A stretch of 64,000 nt of DNA from Candidatus Nitrospira allomarina (GTDB taxonomy: Bacteria; Nitrospirota; Nitrospiria; Nitrospirales; UBA8639), in assembly GCF_032050975.1 (NCBI RefSeq), contig NZ_CP116967.1, positions 2,539,001 through 2,603,000 on the forward strand, given 5' to 3'. Shown here piece after piece: positions 34,963 through 42,652 of the stretch. Under the pieces are notes generated by a model. The model made no database searches. It saw nothing but the letters and a program-made list of their open reading frames with translations, and was not told the origin of the DNA. Within the stretch, counting starts at the first letter, position 1. Every line of letters starts with the position of its first letter. A program made the position numbers and the translations under genes.

Positions 34963-37157
34963 TACAAACCTCCCGTTTCCTGTATACGCCCGATGACAGG
35001 GTTTTTCCCGAATTCCTCCAACATCGGCAACCGCGATCCGCCTTTGAGGCGCTCAACACGAACCCGCGTCCCTCCTGTGGCCAGAGAACCCGATTGACTA
35101 TCAAAACTAGGACCAAGCAAGGCCATGGGATTAACTCCGCGCCCCTTGGCATATCGTCCGTACGCACGGTGACCCTGGCCTATGGGAACGGCAATCATGT
35201 CAGGATGCAAGCCTGGAAACATCATGGCTGAGGCTTCGATCGACCCATAATCCGACGTGACTCGAACCCGGTCGCCGGGATGTATTCCTAACGCCTGCGC
35301 CGTGGTTGGATTGAGTTCAATCCAACTTCCCCACATGCCGGTGGTGAGAGGATCCGGCAATTCTTGAAGCCAGGGACGATTGGCCCCACGCCCATCATGC
35401 AACCCCAGGGACGGATAGGGATAACAATATAGAGGGTAGTCGGCGGAATCCCCCAGGAATTGCGGCGGTTCATAGGTGACGGAGGGTATGACCGGGTTCA
35501 TCTGGCGCATGGGGATGTGGGAAGGCCACAACCCGCCCTCCTGCAGAGTCTCTCTCCAGCCGGTATCAAATGGCTGTGCCGAGTCATACTTCGTTAAGAC
35601 AGTCTGCCATCGGCTCTTCAGCATTTCGTGAAGGGTATTCCATGGAACCCGTTCACGGAGAGGTCCCCCCAATCGATGAGCGGCGTCCAACCACACATCA
35701 CCGATGGGCCTTGTGTCATAGAGCACACCCACCACAGGTTGCGATACACTCCAGACCGGCACGGGGTTCGTATCCTGTTGAACAACCTCCCCCCAGGATT
35801 CCAGCGGGTCATGATCCGGCAGAATCAGATCAGCCATCATAGTCGAGTCATCAAGGAAGGAACTAAAACTTACGATGAATTGCGCATGGTCAAACACCCG
35901 CTCAAATTCCAGTGACGGTGGAAGGGTGAACAGAGGATCGGCGCGATATAGATGAAGCAGGGTGCGGGATCCTTGTTCAAACTCCCGGGCCAAATCCATG
36001 AGCGTCCGCTCACTGGCCAATCCGGGTCGGGCAAGATCCACCGGCGAGATTTGAGGTTCCATCCACTGGAGTCCGCCGCGCCGTCCGATAGCGCCGATCA
36101 TCACGTTGAGTGCGTTAATGAGGATAAGAGTTGTTGTGCCGTTGGTCTGGGCCGCAGCCGGACCCCCACCCAGAATTAGCGGAGCGTTCGCTGATGTCAG
36201 TTCATGCGCCAGTTGGGTGATCACCTCTTTCGAGACTTCGGTATTGGCCGAAATATCTTCTAATGAGAAAGCAGTAAAGGTTTGGTGAAAAGATGTCCGG
36301 TGAAAGGAAGAAAGTCTTGTCAGGCCATCCCGTAATAAGACCTGTCCAATGCCCATCGCCAGTAACCCTTCGGTTCCCGGCCTAAGAGGAATCCATTGAT
36401 CCGCATTCGACGCGGTGAGGGACAGGCGCGGTTCCACCTGAATAAAACGACCTCGAACCAACGGGCGGCCCTGACGGAATTTTCCATAGGCCACACCAAA
36501 AGACACTGGTGAGAGCCAGTGTTCAAGGAATGGTGCACCGAATGACAAGAGGTAATCCGCATTGGCCAGGTCATAATAAGGAAGGTCATGGGTTCCAAAG
36601 CTGAGATGGTTGGCTGTTCTGAGAGTCTGTTCCCCCGTGGATTCATACATCACAAGACGACCGGATAGGGAATCCAACAATGTTGTCAACAGGCTGGCTA
36701 ATGTGCCTGACACCGGACGGGTAATCATCGCGGACTTTCCGGCATGCGTTCGTAACTGCTCCACCCATTCTGTTAGGCCTTCTTCCCAGGTAATCGGCTG
36801 GAATTGGCCTTGACCTCTTTTGCCTTCACGTCTTAGAGGACCTTGAAGGCGGTCGGGATTGTACAGACCCTGAAGGGCGGCTTGTCCCCGGGCACAGAGT
36901 TTCCCCTCATTGACCGGATGTTTGGGATTGCCTTCAATTTTTTTTGCGCGCCCTTCCATCACACGAACTATGGTCCCGCAACCGGCTTCGCATTCCTGAC
37001 ATGTGGAGGCATACCAATTTGCTACTCCGGGAACAATATGGTCGTCCGGCAACAGATAGGGCACGAGGTTATGCACCTCTCGCTCACATCCTGGCAGGGA
37101 TGACCCGGCTGCTGTCAGTCCAAGAATCTTCAATAGAGTCCGGCGATTTAGGTCCAT
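34962..37157 (-). CDS. ActB1-like molybdopterin-oxidoreductase-fold subunit of alternative complex III
   Basis: A 731-residue protein. The N-terminal Tat signal (NRRTLLKILG) overlaps a lipobox-like LPGC. The molybdopterin-oxidoreductase fold follows, with a C-terminal beta-barrel domain (about 600-700, including LNPTTAQALGIHPGDRVRV). The N-terminal iron-sulfur motif CQECEAGC plus LCARG is complete (CX2CX3CX27C). In ACIII the large fold is generally thought not to bind molybdenum. Whether this copy binds a cluster or cofactor is open, because its four cysteines are intact. ActB is split into two genes here rather than fused. It lies 12 bp after actA. Confidence 0.87.
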   Translation of the reverse strand: MDLNRRTLLKILGLTAAGSSLPGCEREVHNLVPYLLPDDHIVPGVANWYASTCQECEAGCGTIVRVMEGRAKKIEGNPKHPVNEGKLCARGQAALQGLYNPDRLQGPLRREGKRGQGQFQPITWEEGLTEWVEQLRTHAGKSAMITRPVSGTLASLLTTLLDSLSGRLVMYESTGEQTLRTANHLSFGTHDLPYYDLANADYLLSFGAPFLEHWLSPVSFGVAYGKFRQGRPLVRGRFIQVEPRLSLTASNADQWIPLRPGTEGLLAMGIGQVLLRDGLTRLSSFHRTSFHQTFTAFSLEDISANTEVSKEVITQLAHELTSANAPLILGGGPAAAQTNGTTTLILINALNVMIGAIGRRGGLQWMEPQISPVDLARPGLASERTLMDLAREFEQGSRTLLHLYRADPLFTLPPSLEFERVFDHAQFIVSFSSFLDDSTMMADLILPDHDPLESWGEVVQQDTNPVPVWSVSQPVVGVLYDTRPIGDVWLDAAHRLGGPLRERVPWNTLHEMLKSRWQTVLTKYDSAQPFDTGWRETLQEGGLWPSHIPMRQMNPVIPSVTYEPPQFLGDSADYPLYCYPYPSLGLHDGRGANRPWLQELPDPLTTGMWGSWIELNPTTAQALGIHPGDRVRVTSDYGSIEASAMMFPGLHPDMIAVPIGQGHRAYGRYAKGRGVNPMALLGPSFDSQSGSLATGGTRVRVERLKGGSRLPMLEEFGKNPVIGRIQETGGL

Positions 37158-37169
37158 GGTTGTTTTCTT

Positions 37170-37688
37170 TTACTTGTGACAGATCCAACAATCGTGAGAG
37201 GCCCCCCGTTGTTCATGGCAGGTCAAACACCAGCCCATTTCATAGGTAGGTGCTCTCGGGGTGCTCGACATGCGGGCAACATTTCCATGGCATGAGGTGC
37301 AGGACAGGCCCGCGAACAGATGCATTTCATGCGTGAAGTAGACATGATCCGGAAGACGCTGCAGTCGGACCCATGGAATCGGCCGTTGTTCTTTCCAATA
37401 GATCTGCAGCATTTTCATACCCGGTGTCTTTTCAGAAAGGGACTCATGACACGTCTGGCACAAGGCCATGGACGGCACCCCGGCCACTGGAGATTGCGTG
37501 GCATACCGATGACAAAATTGACAATGGATGTTCAATGTTCCCGCATGTTGTCGATGGCTAAACCGTACAGGTTGCTGATCTTGAACGGGCAGGTCGGCAC
37601 TTCCGATGGAATACAGTGCGCCGATCCCCGTGGCCACACTTCCGGCTAACAACGCCAAGATGACTCCCTTAATTCTTCCTGACTTCAT
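37170..37688 (-). CDS. actA: ActA-like pentaheme cytochrome c of alternative complex III
   Basis: A 172-residue protein with an uncleaved or signal-type N-terminal helix (about 8-28). It has exactly five CXXCH heme motifs (CQFCH, CQTCH, CTSCH, CLTCH, CWICH), plus distal histidines such as RFSHRQHAG and FTHEMHLFAG. A pentaheme ActA with one membrane helix is diagnostic for ACIII. It collects electrons from the ActB clusters on the periplasmic side. It is the first gene of the operon, so the promoter should lie between it and the PRC-barrel gene at 37773. The ribosome binding site is weak. Confidence 0.9.
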   Translation of the reverse strand: MKSGRIKGVILALLAGSVATGIGALYSIGSADLPVQDQQPVRFSHRQHAGTLNIHCQFCHRYATQSPVAGVPSMALCQTCHESLSEKTPGMKMLQIYWKEQRPIPWVRLQRLPDHVYFTHEMHLFAGLSCTSCHGNVARMSSTPRAPTYEMGWCLTCHEQRGASHDCWICHK

Positions 37689-37772
37689 TCTTATCCAAGC
37701 GTGAGTACGTTGAGTGACTTATTGCTGATGCCCCTCCATTCTTTTCCTCCTGGTCCCATGGCCCACCCAGGC

Positions 37773-38216
37773 TTACCGGGCTTTAAGATTCTGAGGAATT
37801 TGATCCGGCGTTGAGTAGAATTCCCGTATGAGGAATTTCCACTTTTCATCCTTCATGTCCGGCCAATCGTTTTTATTAAAGCCTGGTGCCTTTTCCAATT
37901 TTTCCGGCTGAATATCCAGAGTCAAATACTCGCGATCCGGTTGGTGAGCCAGCGAGGTCCAGGGCACAGCAAAGAGCTTATCACCAACACCCAAAAATCC
38001 TCCGAAGGATAGAACGGCATATCCGACTTCTCCATTGCTTCCAATAACCAATTCCTCAATCTGCCCAATATCTTCGCCTTGCAAATTCTTGACGGATTTT
38101 CCAACCAGCTCACTGGCTTTGTAGGAGCCCTGGTTAGGAGTAATGGCTACGGATTGAGAAAAGGGCGCCAGGAATAGGATGGAGCCGAAAAACATCATGA
38201 GAAAGAGTGGTGGCAT
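37773..38216 (-). CDS. Exported PRC-barrel domain protein
   Basis: A 147-residue protein with a signal peptide (about 1-24, LFLAPFSQSVA). One PRC-barrel domain (about 33-95) opens YKASELVGKSVKNLQGEDIG and reads QIEELVIGSNGEVGYAVLSF then LFAVPWTSLA. PRC-barrels are small beta-barrels found in ribosome maturation factors, photosynthetic reaction centres and many stress proteins; exported versions have no settled role. It lies 84 bp upstream of the ACIII operon on the same strand and could be its first gene, though the gap allows a separate promoter. Confidence 0.85.
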   Translation of the reverse strand: MPPLFLMMFFGSILFLAPFSQSVAITPNQGSYKASELVGKSVKNLQGEDIGQIEELVIGSNGEVGYAVLSFGGFLGVGDKLFAVPWTSLAHQPDREYLTLDIQPEKLEKAPGFNKNDWPDMKDEKWKFLIREFYSTPDQIPQNLKAR

Positions 38217-38509
38217 TTAGATCCCCATATTGCCGTTGATTCGTATGGCCCTTCTACTTAAATTCACTTACGGAAAGAGCTGATTTATTCAATGTAGTTC
38301 TCTATATCCCTTTCTAAAAGAGACAAAATAAGATCGTCCATCAGCACTTTGTCTAGCGTCTTCTACAGACCCCTTACCCAGGCAGATGAAATATGAAGGA
38401 ATCATCAAATTTGCACCTTCAAGGGTTTTTGATAGTGGCGGAAACTGTCGAAGTTCGCTAAAAAGCGCCAGGCTGTTTCTGTCAACATGAATGCATGAAG
38501 GAGGCGCAG

Positions 38510-38917
38510 ATGATTTTCCTTGTGACAGAGAATCAAAAATTTTTAGAATTGATGACAGGCCGATTGCGAAAGATGGGAAAAAGTGCGGTGGGATTTTCAC
38601 ATAGTAAGGATTTGTGGGTGCGCCTCCGGCAAACCTCCCCTGATATCATCATCCTGGACGGTAATTGCCCTCATATTGATGCGATAGAAATTCTCAAGAA
38701 TCTTAAGGCCACCGGGTATAAAGGCCAAACCATTGTGCTAGGAGATGAATCTTCTACCCCTTTTGTCCCTGAGGTCTCTCGATTTGGTGCTATTCAAACC
38801 GCCGGTCGTCCTCTGGCCGTGAATCGGGTCGTGGGCGCTATCCGAATTGCCCAAGAGCATTTGAATCTGGATGTGTGTTATTCCTCGGCAAACAGGCAGG
38901 AAGCGTCCTGGGCATGA
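38510..38917 (+). CDS. Stand-alone degenerate receiver-domain protein
   Basis: A 135-residue protein with the CheY-like fold. It reads MIFLVTENQKFLELMTGRLR and then IIILDGNCPHIDAIEIL, where the Asp equivalent to the phosphorylation site is kept. The acidic pair normally in the first loop is replaced by Thr-Glu, and the conserved Lys near the end is not apparent. Phosphorylation is therefore doubtful and it may be a pseudo-receiver. The start at 38510 follows AAGGAGG; an in-frame ATG at 38495 overlaps that ribosome binding site. A paralogue is at 47380. No histidine kinase is adjacent. Confidence 0.75.
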   Translation: MIFLVTENQKFLELMTGRLRKMGKSAVGFSHSKDLWVRLRQTSPDIIILDGNCPHIDAIEILKNLKATGYKGQTIVLGDESSTPFVPEVSRFGAIQTAGRPLAVNRVVGAIRIAQEHLNLDVCYSSANRQEASWA

Positions 38918-38998
38918 GGCCGAAATTTCTACACCGAGGACTTGAGGACGAAAAATTATTCATTGTAGAGAATCAGACCTAACCGAAGGGGGGTTCTT

Positions 38999-39388
38999 AT
39001 GCCAAACACCAATGCATCATTTTCTGCCTTTTCCCGGGTAGATCAATTGAAACAGCAATTGAAAAAGTTGGAGAACCTGAGTAACTCCCAGGTTAATACC
39101 GAAGTGCTGGACCAGTTTGATCGTGAGACCGAGGAGATATTAAAACGGGTAGACGGCAGAGAAGGCAAAATGGCTGCCTATAATTTTGCCACCATGGCAG
39201 AAGCCGAAGCCTTGGTCAATCTTCCTGAGTCTGCTCAAGAACCAACCTCCCGTGACCTTTTACAAAAGTCCTTGCAGCAAAGACGACAGGTGTTATTGGG
39301 ATTGGTCAGTGAAATGGAAAGCCTGGAAGAAACAGAGGCCGAAGTTTTGACCGGAGAAGATAAGGAAGATCCTCCGCTAATGGGTTAA
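38999..39388 (+). CDS. Small helical protein of unknown function
   Basis: A 129-residue, acidic, cytoplasmic protein, almost entirely helical and coiled-coil-like. Examples are VDQLKQQLKKLENLSNS, FDRETEEILKRVDGREGK and QRRQVLLGLVSEMESLEETE. I do not recognise a family. AAGGGGGG precedes the ATG. It follows the receiver-like gene by 81 bp on the same strand and may be co-transcribed with it, so it could be its partner. It does not look like a nucleic-acid-binding or membrane protein. Confidence 0.7.
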   Translation: MPNTNASFSAFSRVDQLKQQLKKLENLSNSQVNTEVLDQFDRETEEILKRVDGREGKMAAYNFATMAEAEALVNLPESAQEPTSRDLLQKSLQQRRQVLLGLVSEMESLEETEAEVLTGEDKEDPPLMG

Positions 39389-39731
39389 ACCCGATCTTCA
39401 TGTTAAAAAGCTCATTTTAGGAAAGCTATTTTAAGTCATCTTTGCCCGTCTTTTCGGAGGGTTGATTCTTCAATTATTTGGCCAGCTTCAAAGAACCTCA
39501 TTTCCGGTGCCAATAAAACCCAACTCTGCCCTGTCATCATGAGCGGCTGAGTCAGTTATATCCGTCTGGGCCAAACAATAATACAGCTCAATCAAGTCGC
39601 TATTAGACCGCGCAGGACAGAAGGCTTTCAAGCATCAGAGATGTTTGCACGTCAGTCTTGTGCTGAGTGGTCCCTCAGTCTCTTTTCTCAAGCAGTTCAT
39701 GAAATGCCATGTTCGATCAAGCCTGGCACAC
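39389..39731. other. Intergenic region between convergent genes
   Basis: A short plus-strand frame around 39641-39862 overlaps the end of the reductase gene and has no support. I see no clear hairpin terminator. Confidence 0.45.
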
Positions 39732-40337
39732 TCAGGTATGCGATCGTGTTGAACTCTCACTTCGAGGACAAGGATGGGTCCTGGCCTGTTTCAGGGCATA
39801 CGCATACCATTCCAGTTCTTCAAAAAACTCTCGGGCCTTTTGATGGAAATTTTGATCAGTAGGTGTGCCATCTTCCTGGAAGGCGTCCTGTACATGAGAG
39901 ATGGGGAACAGAGATGGAATACTGGACATTCCCAGTTCAGCTAACATGGCCCTGAGGGTCATTGCCGCACGAACTCCGCCAAACCCACCTGCCGAATAAC
40001 ATACGATTGCGGAAGGTTTTCGAAAGTATTCCTCAAGGAAATGGTCTAATACGTTCGAAAGGGCAGGAGGAATGGTGTGATTATACTCGCCCGACACAAT
40101 AATGTAGCCGTCAGCCGGAATAATCAGATCAGCCACTTGTTGGAGAGGTTGAGGCGCCTGCCCAGGCTTGAATTCCTTATACATTTTATCCAACAGCGGG
40201 AGAGGGTAAAGAAGAGGATCAATAAGAGTTGCGGCATGGCCGCGGGATTGACAGGTGTTCAGCATAAAACGAGCGGCCTTGATACCCTGCCGGTCGGTTC
40301 TCACCGATCCATAAAATATAGCCAAATTCAGTGGCAT
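39732..40337 (-). CDS. NADPH-dependent FMN reductase family protein
   Basis: A 201-residue flavodoxin-like protein. The first strand and FMN phosphate loop are NLAIFYGSVRTDRQG. The second flavin contact is IIVSGEYNHTIPPALSNVLD, and YSAGGFGGVRAAMTLR follows. These are the family's standard motifs. Members use NAD(P)H to reduce flavin, quinones, azo compounds or chromate in the cytoplasm, so this one may be protective against electrophiles. The C-terminal tail (about 180-201) is polar and not part of the fold. The AAACCCTGG motif lies 85 bp upstream. Confidence 0.88.
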   Translation of the reverse strand: MPLNLAIFYGSVRTDRQGIKAARFMLNTCQSRGHAATLIDPLLYPLPLLDKMYKEFKPGQAPQPLQQVADLIIPADGYIIVSGEYNHTIPPALSNVLDHFLEEYFRKPSAIVCYSAGGFGGVRAAMTLRAMLAELGMSSIPSLFPISHVQDAFQEDGTPTDQNFHQKAREFFEELEWYAYALKQARTHPCPRSESSTRSHT

Positions 40338-40421
40338 AGGAATTTACTTCTCGTCAAACAAGTACGTTGAATGATTCCCGAATGTGCATTCCCAAAGTAG
40401 GACGTTCATTGTTGGCAGTTT

Positions 40422-40430
40422 AAACCCTGG
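40422..40430 (+). repeat. AAACCCTGG motif, copy 6
   Basis: 85 bp upstream of the minus-strand reductase gene and 198 bp upstream of the plus-strand cyclase-family gene. Confidence 0.4.
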
Positions 40431-40627
40431 GTTCGGCAACAGGGTGTAGACAATTCTCAAGTGGGCCTTTAAAAAAGGTCTATTGAGTGAAGGTCGGAAG
40501 TGACCCTAGTCTATCAACTGTACCATCCAATGCCGGATTTCGGAAAAAGAGGGATGATAAGAGCAGGCTTCGGCTACCTCCCGGTTTTTAATGAGAAGCG
40601 AATGGGAGTCGAAATGTGGAGTAGGTC

Positions 40628-41266
40628 ATGATATCTAATTGGATTGACATTTCCATGCCTCTGTATCCTGGAATGCTTCAAAGATCTGAAGACCCACCAT
40701 TTCAGATGGAACCGGTGACGGACAGAAAAAATGTGGATAAGGTTCATGTCTCGAAAATATCCATGAGTTCTCATGCTGGAACGCACATTGGCGCTCCGGT
40801 GAAATATGGAAGTCCTTATCAAGATCATGAACAAACAGAATTTTCAGCGACAATAGGTCTGGCCAAAGTGATTGAAATCCAAGATAGGAAATCTGTTAAA
40901 GCGGAAGAACTCAAGAAACACCGGATTTATTCGCATGATCGGATTCTTTTGAAGACACGCAATTCTGCCTCTGACTGGTACTCTGAACACTCCCCTGAAG
41001 ATACTATCTTTCTCGACCGAACCGCCGCGGCATGGCTTGCCGAACGGCGGGTGAGCACCGTCGGAATTGATGCGCTGTTTATCGGAGGGAAACACGAAAA
41101 TGGAAAAGAGATTGCCCGCATGCTTATTCAAGCCGGGATTGTCATTATTGAGGGACTCGAATTTTCTCGAGTGAAACCGGGTGAGTATATGCTCATCTGT
41201 TTACCCTTAAAAATTCCAGACGGAGATGGTGCTCCAGCCAGGGCCATTCTCCAACCGGTCCGCTGA
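40628..41266 (+). CDS. Cyclase-family (kynurenine formamidase-like) protein with altered metal site
   Basis: A 212-residue protein of the cyclase/kynurenine formamidase family (PF04199), opening WIDISMPLYPGM. The usual metal motif HxGTHxDxPxH reads HAGTHIGAPVK here. His49 and His53 are kept, but Asp is Gly55 and the last His is Lys59. Later landmarks FLDRTAAAWLAERRVSTVGID and GLEFSRVKPGEYMLICLPLK are normal. Loss of two metal ligands suggests altered metal use or no hydrolase activity. Active members hydrolyse N-formylkynurenine or similar amides. The start follows AGTAGGTC. Gene context gives no pathway. Confidence 0.8.
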   Translation: MISNWIDISMPLYPGMLQRSEDPPFQMEPVTDRKNVDKVHVSKISMSSHAGTHIGAPVKYGSPYQDHEQTEFSATIGLAKVIEIQDRKSVKAEELKKHRIYSHDRILLKTRNSASDWYSEHSPEDTIFLDRTAAAWLAERRVSTVGIDALFIGGKHENGKEIARMLIQAGIVIIEGLEFSRVKPGEYMLICLPLKIPDGDGAPARAILQPVR

Positions 41267-41416
41267 TGATGAGGGAAAATTTTATTAGGGGGCTTCTGCC
41301 GGTGACCAGTTGTCCAATCCTACAGAACAAAAGAATCAGGAGGTTTGTGTATGGTTCCTGTGACACATACATTATTTCGGTGACCCTACCTCATTTGCCG
41401 AACATGGCTCCCTCCG

Positions 41417-42565
41417 ATGCCTGAAATCCACAAGGAAGAAACCTCAGAACTCGAACGTGAGGCTTCCGCTCCATCTCCTTCATCAGAACTCGAAGCTGGT
41501 TATCTATCTCAATTATTCCAGGGGCCGATCAATATCCGGTCCATTGCCCTCACGGGATTGTTTCTTTATGCCTCGCTCATGGTGATGTATCTGGCCAAAG
41601 CCATCATGCTTCCTGTGTTTGTGGCCTTATTCCTGAATCTTTTGTTTGCTCCTCTTGTGCGGGGAGTTGAAAAAATTCATATTCCCGCGCCGCTTGCGGC
41701 CGGGGGGATTCTTCTCGTGTTTATTAGTGTCTTTACTTTCGGAATTGTTCAGCTGTCTACTCCCGCTTCTCTCTGGCTGGACCGGGCCCCGGAAGCTTTA
41801 CAACAGGTGGAACGTAAAATCCGGACCATCAAAAGTTCGGTCCTGGAAATGGGGAAGGCGACCCAGGCTTTAGAGCATGTGGCGAGTCTTTCGGAATCTC
41901 GTAAAGCGCAAAGGATCGAAGTGAAAACCGATAGTTTAGGAGGCCTGTTGATCGGTTGGACTACGGAATTCATTCTGGGGTTGGTTTCGACGATGATTTT
42001 ACTCTATTTTTTCCTTGCCTCAGGGGATTTGTTTTTGGAAAAACTCGTGAAAGTCCTACCACGATTTTCGGATAAGCGACGGGCAGTGGAAATTGTCCGT
42101 GGAATAGAAAATAACATCTCCAGTTACCTTGTTACGGTGACCAGTGTGAATGTCGGCCTTGCGTTGGCAACCAGTCTAGCCATGTACCTGCTTGGCATGC
42201 CGAACCCGTTTTTATGGGGAGCCATGGCAGGCATTCTGAATTTTATTCCTTATGTAGGAAGCATTATTGGTTTAGGAGCGGTGACGTTAGCTGCGGCTAT
42301 CACATTTGAACACATGAACATGGTGGGCTTGGTGTTCGGGACGTATTTGTTTTTGACCGCTATGGAAGGAAATTTTATTACACCCCATTTATTGGGACGA
42401 AAACTGACATTGAATCCCGTCATCATATTAGTGAGTGTGTTATTCTGGGGCTGGTTATGGGGTGCCGTTGGGGCGTTGCTCGCTGTACCTTTTGTCGCGT
42501 CTCTTAAAATAATTTGTGATCAAATTGAGCCACTCAATTCCATTGGAGAATTTTTAAGTCGTTAA
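41417..42565 (+). CDS. AI-2E family transporter
   Basis: A 382-residue membrane protein with about eight helices. The N-terminal 30 residues are polar and acidic. The AI-2E landmarks are ALFLNLLFAPLVRGVEKIHI, LGMPNPFLWGAMAGILNFIPYVGSIIG and LTLNPVIILVSVLFWGWLWG. The family (formerly UPF0118) includes TqsA, proposed to export autoinducer-2, and Na+/H+ antiporters in halophiles. The substrate here cannot be told. No clear Shine-Dalgarno sequence precedes the ATG. It is followed 87 bp later by another membrane protein on the same strand. Confidence 0.88.
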   Translation: MPEIHKEETSELEREASAPSPSSELEAGYLSQLFQGPINIRSIALTGLFLYASLMVMYLAKAIMLPVFVALFLNLLFAPLVRGVEKIHIPAPLAAGGILLVFISVFTFGIVQLSTPASLWLDRAPEALQQVERKIRTIKSSVLEMGKATQALEHVASLSESRKAQRIEVKTDSLGGLLIGWTTEFILGLVSTMILLYFFLASGDLFLEKLVKVLPRFSDKRRAVEIVRGIENNISSYLVTVTSVNVGLALATSLAMYLLGMPNPFLWGAMAGILNFIPYVGSIIGLGAVTLAAAITFEHMNMVGLVFGTYLFLTAMEGNFITPHLLGRKLTLNPVIILVSVLFWGWLWGAVGALLAVPFVASLKIICDQIEPLNSIGEFLSR

Positions 42566-42652
42566 GTTTACAATAGTTAGGGCAAACTTTTTGCCTTTCG
42601 AATTAATGCGGGATGATGAATCTAAATTATCTCGCTACAAGATAGGTGGCAC

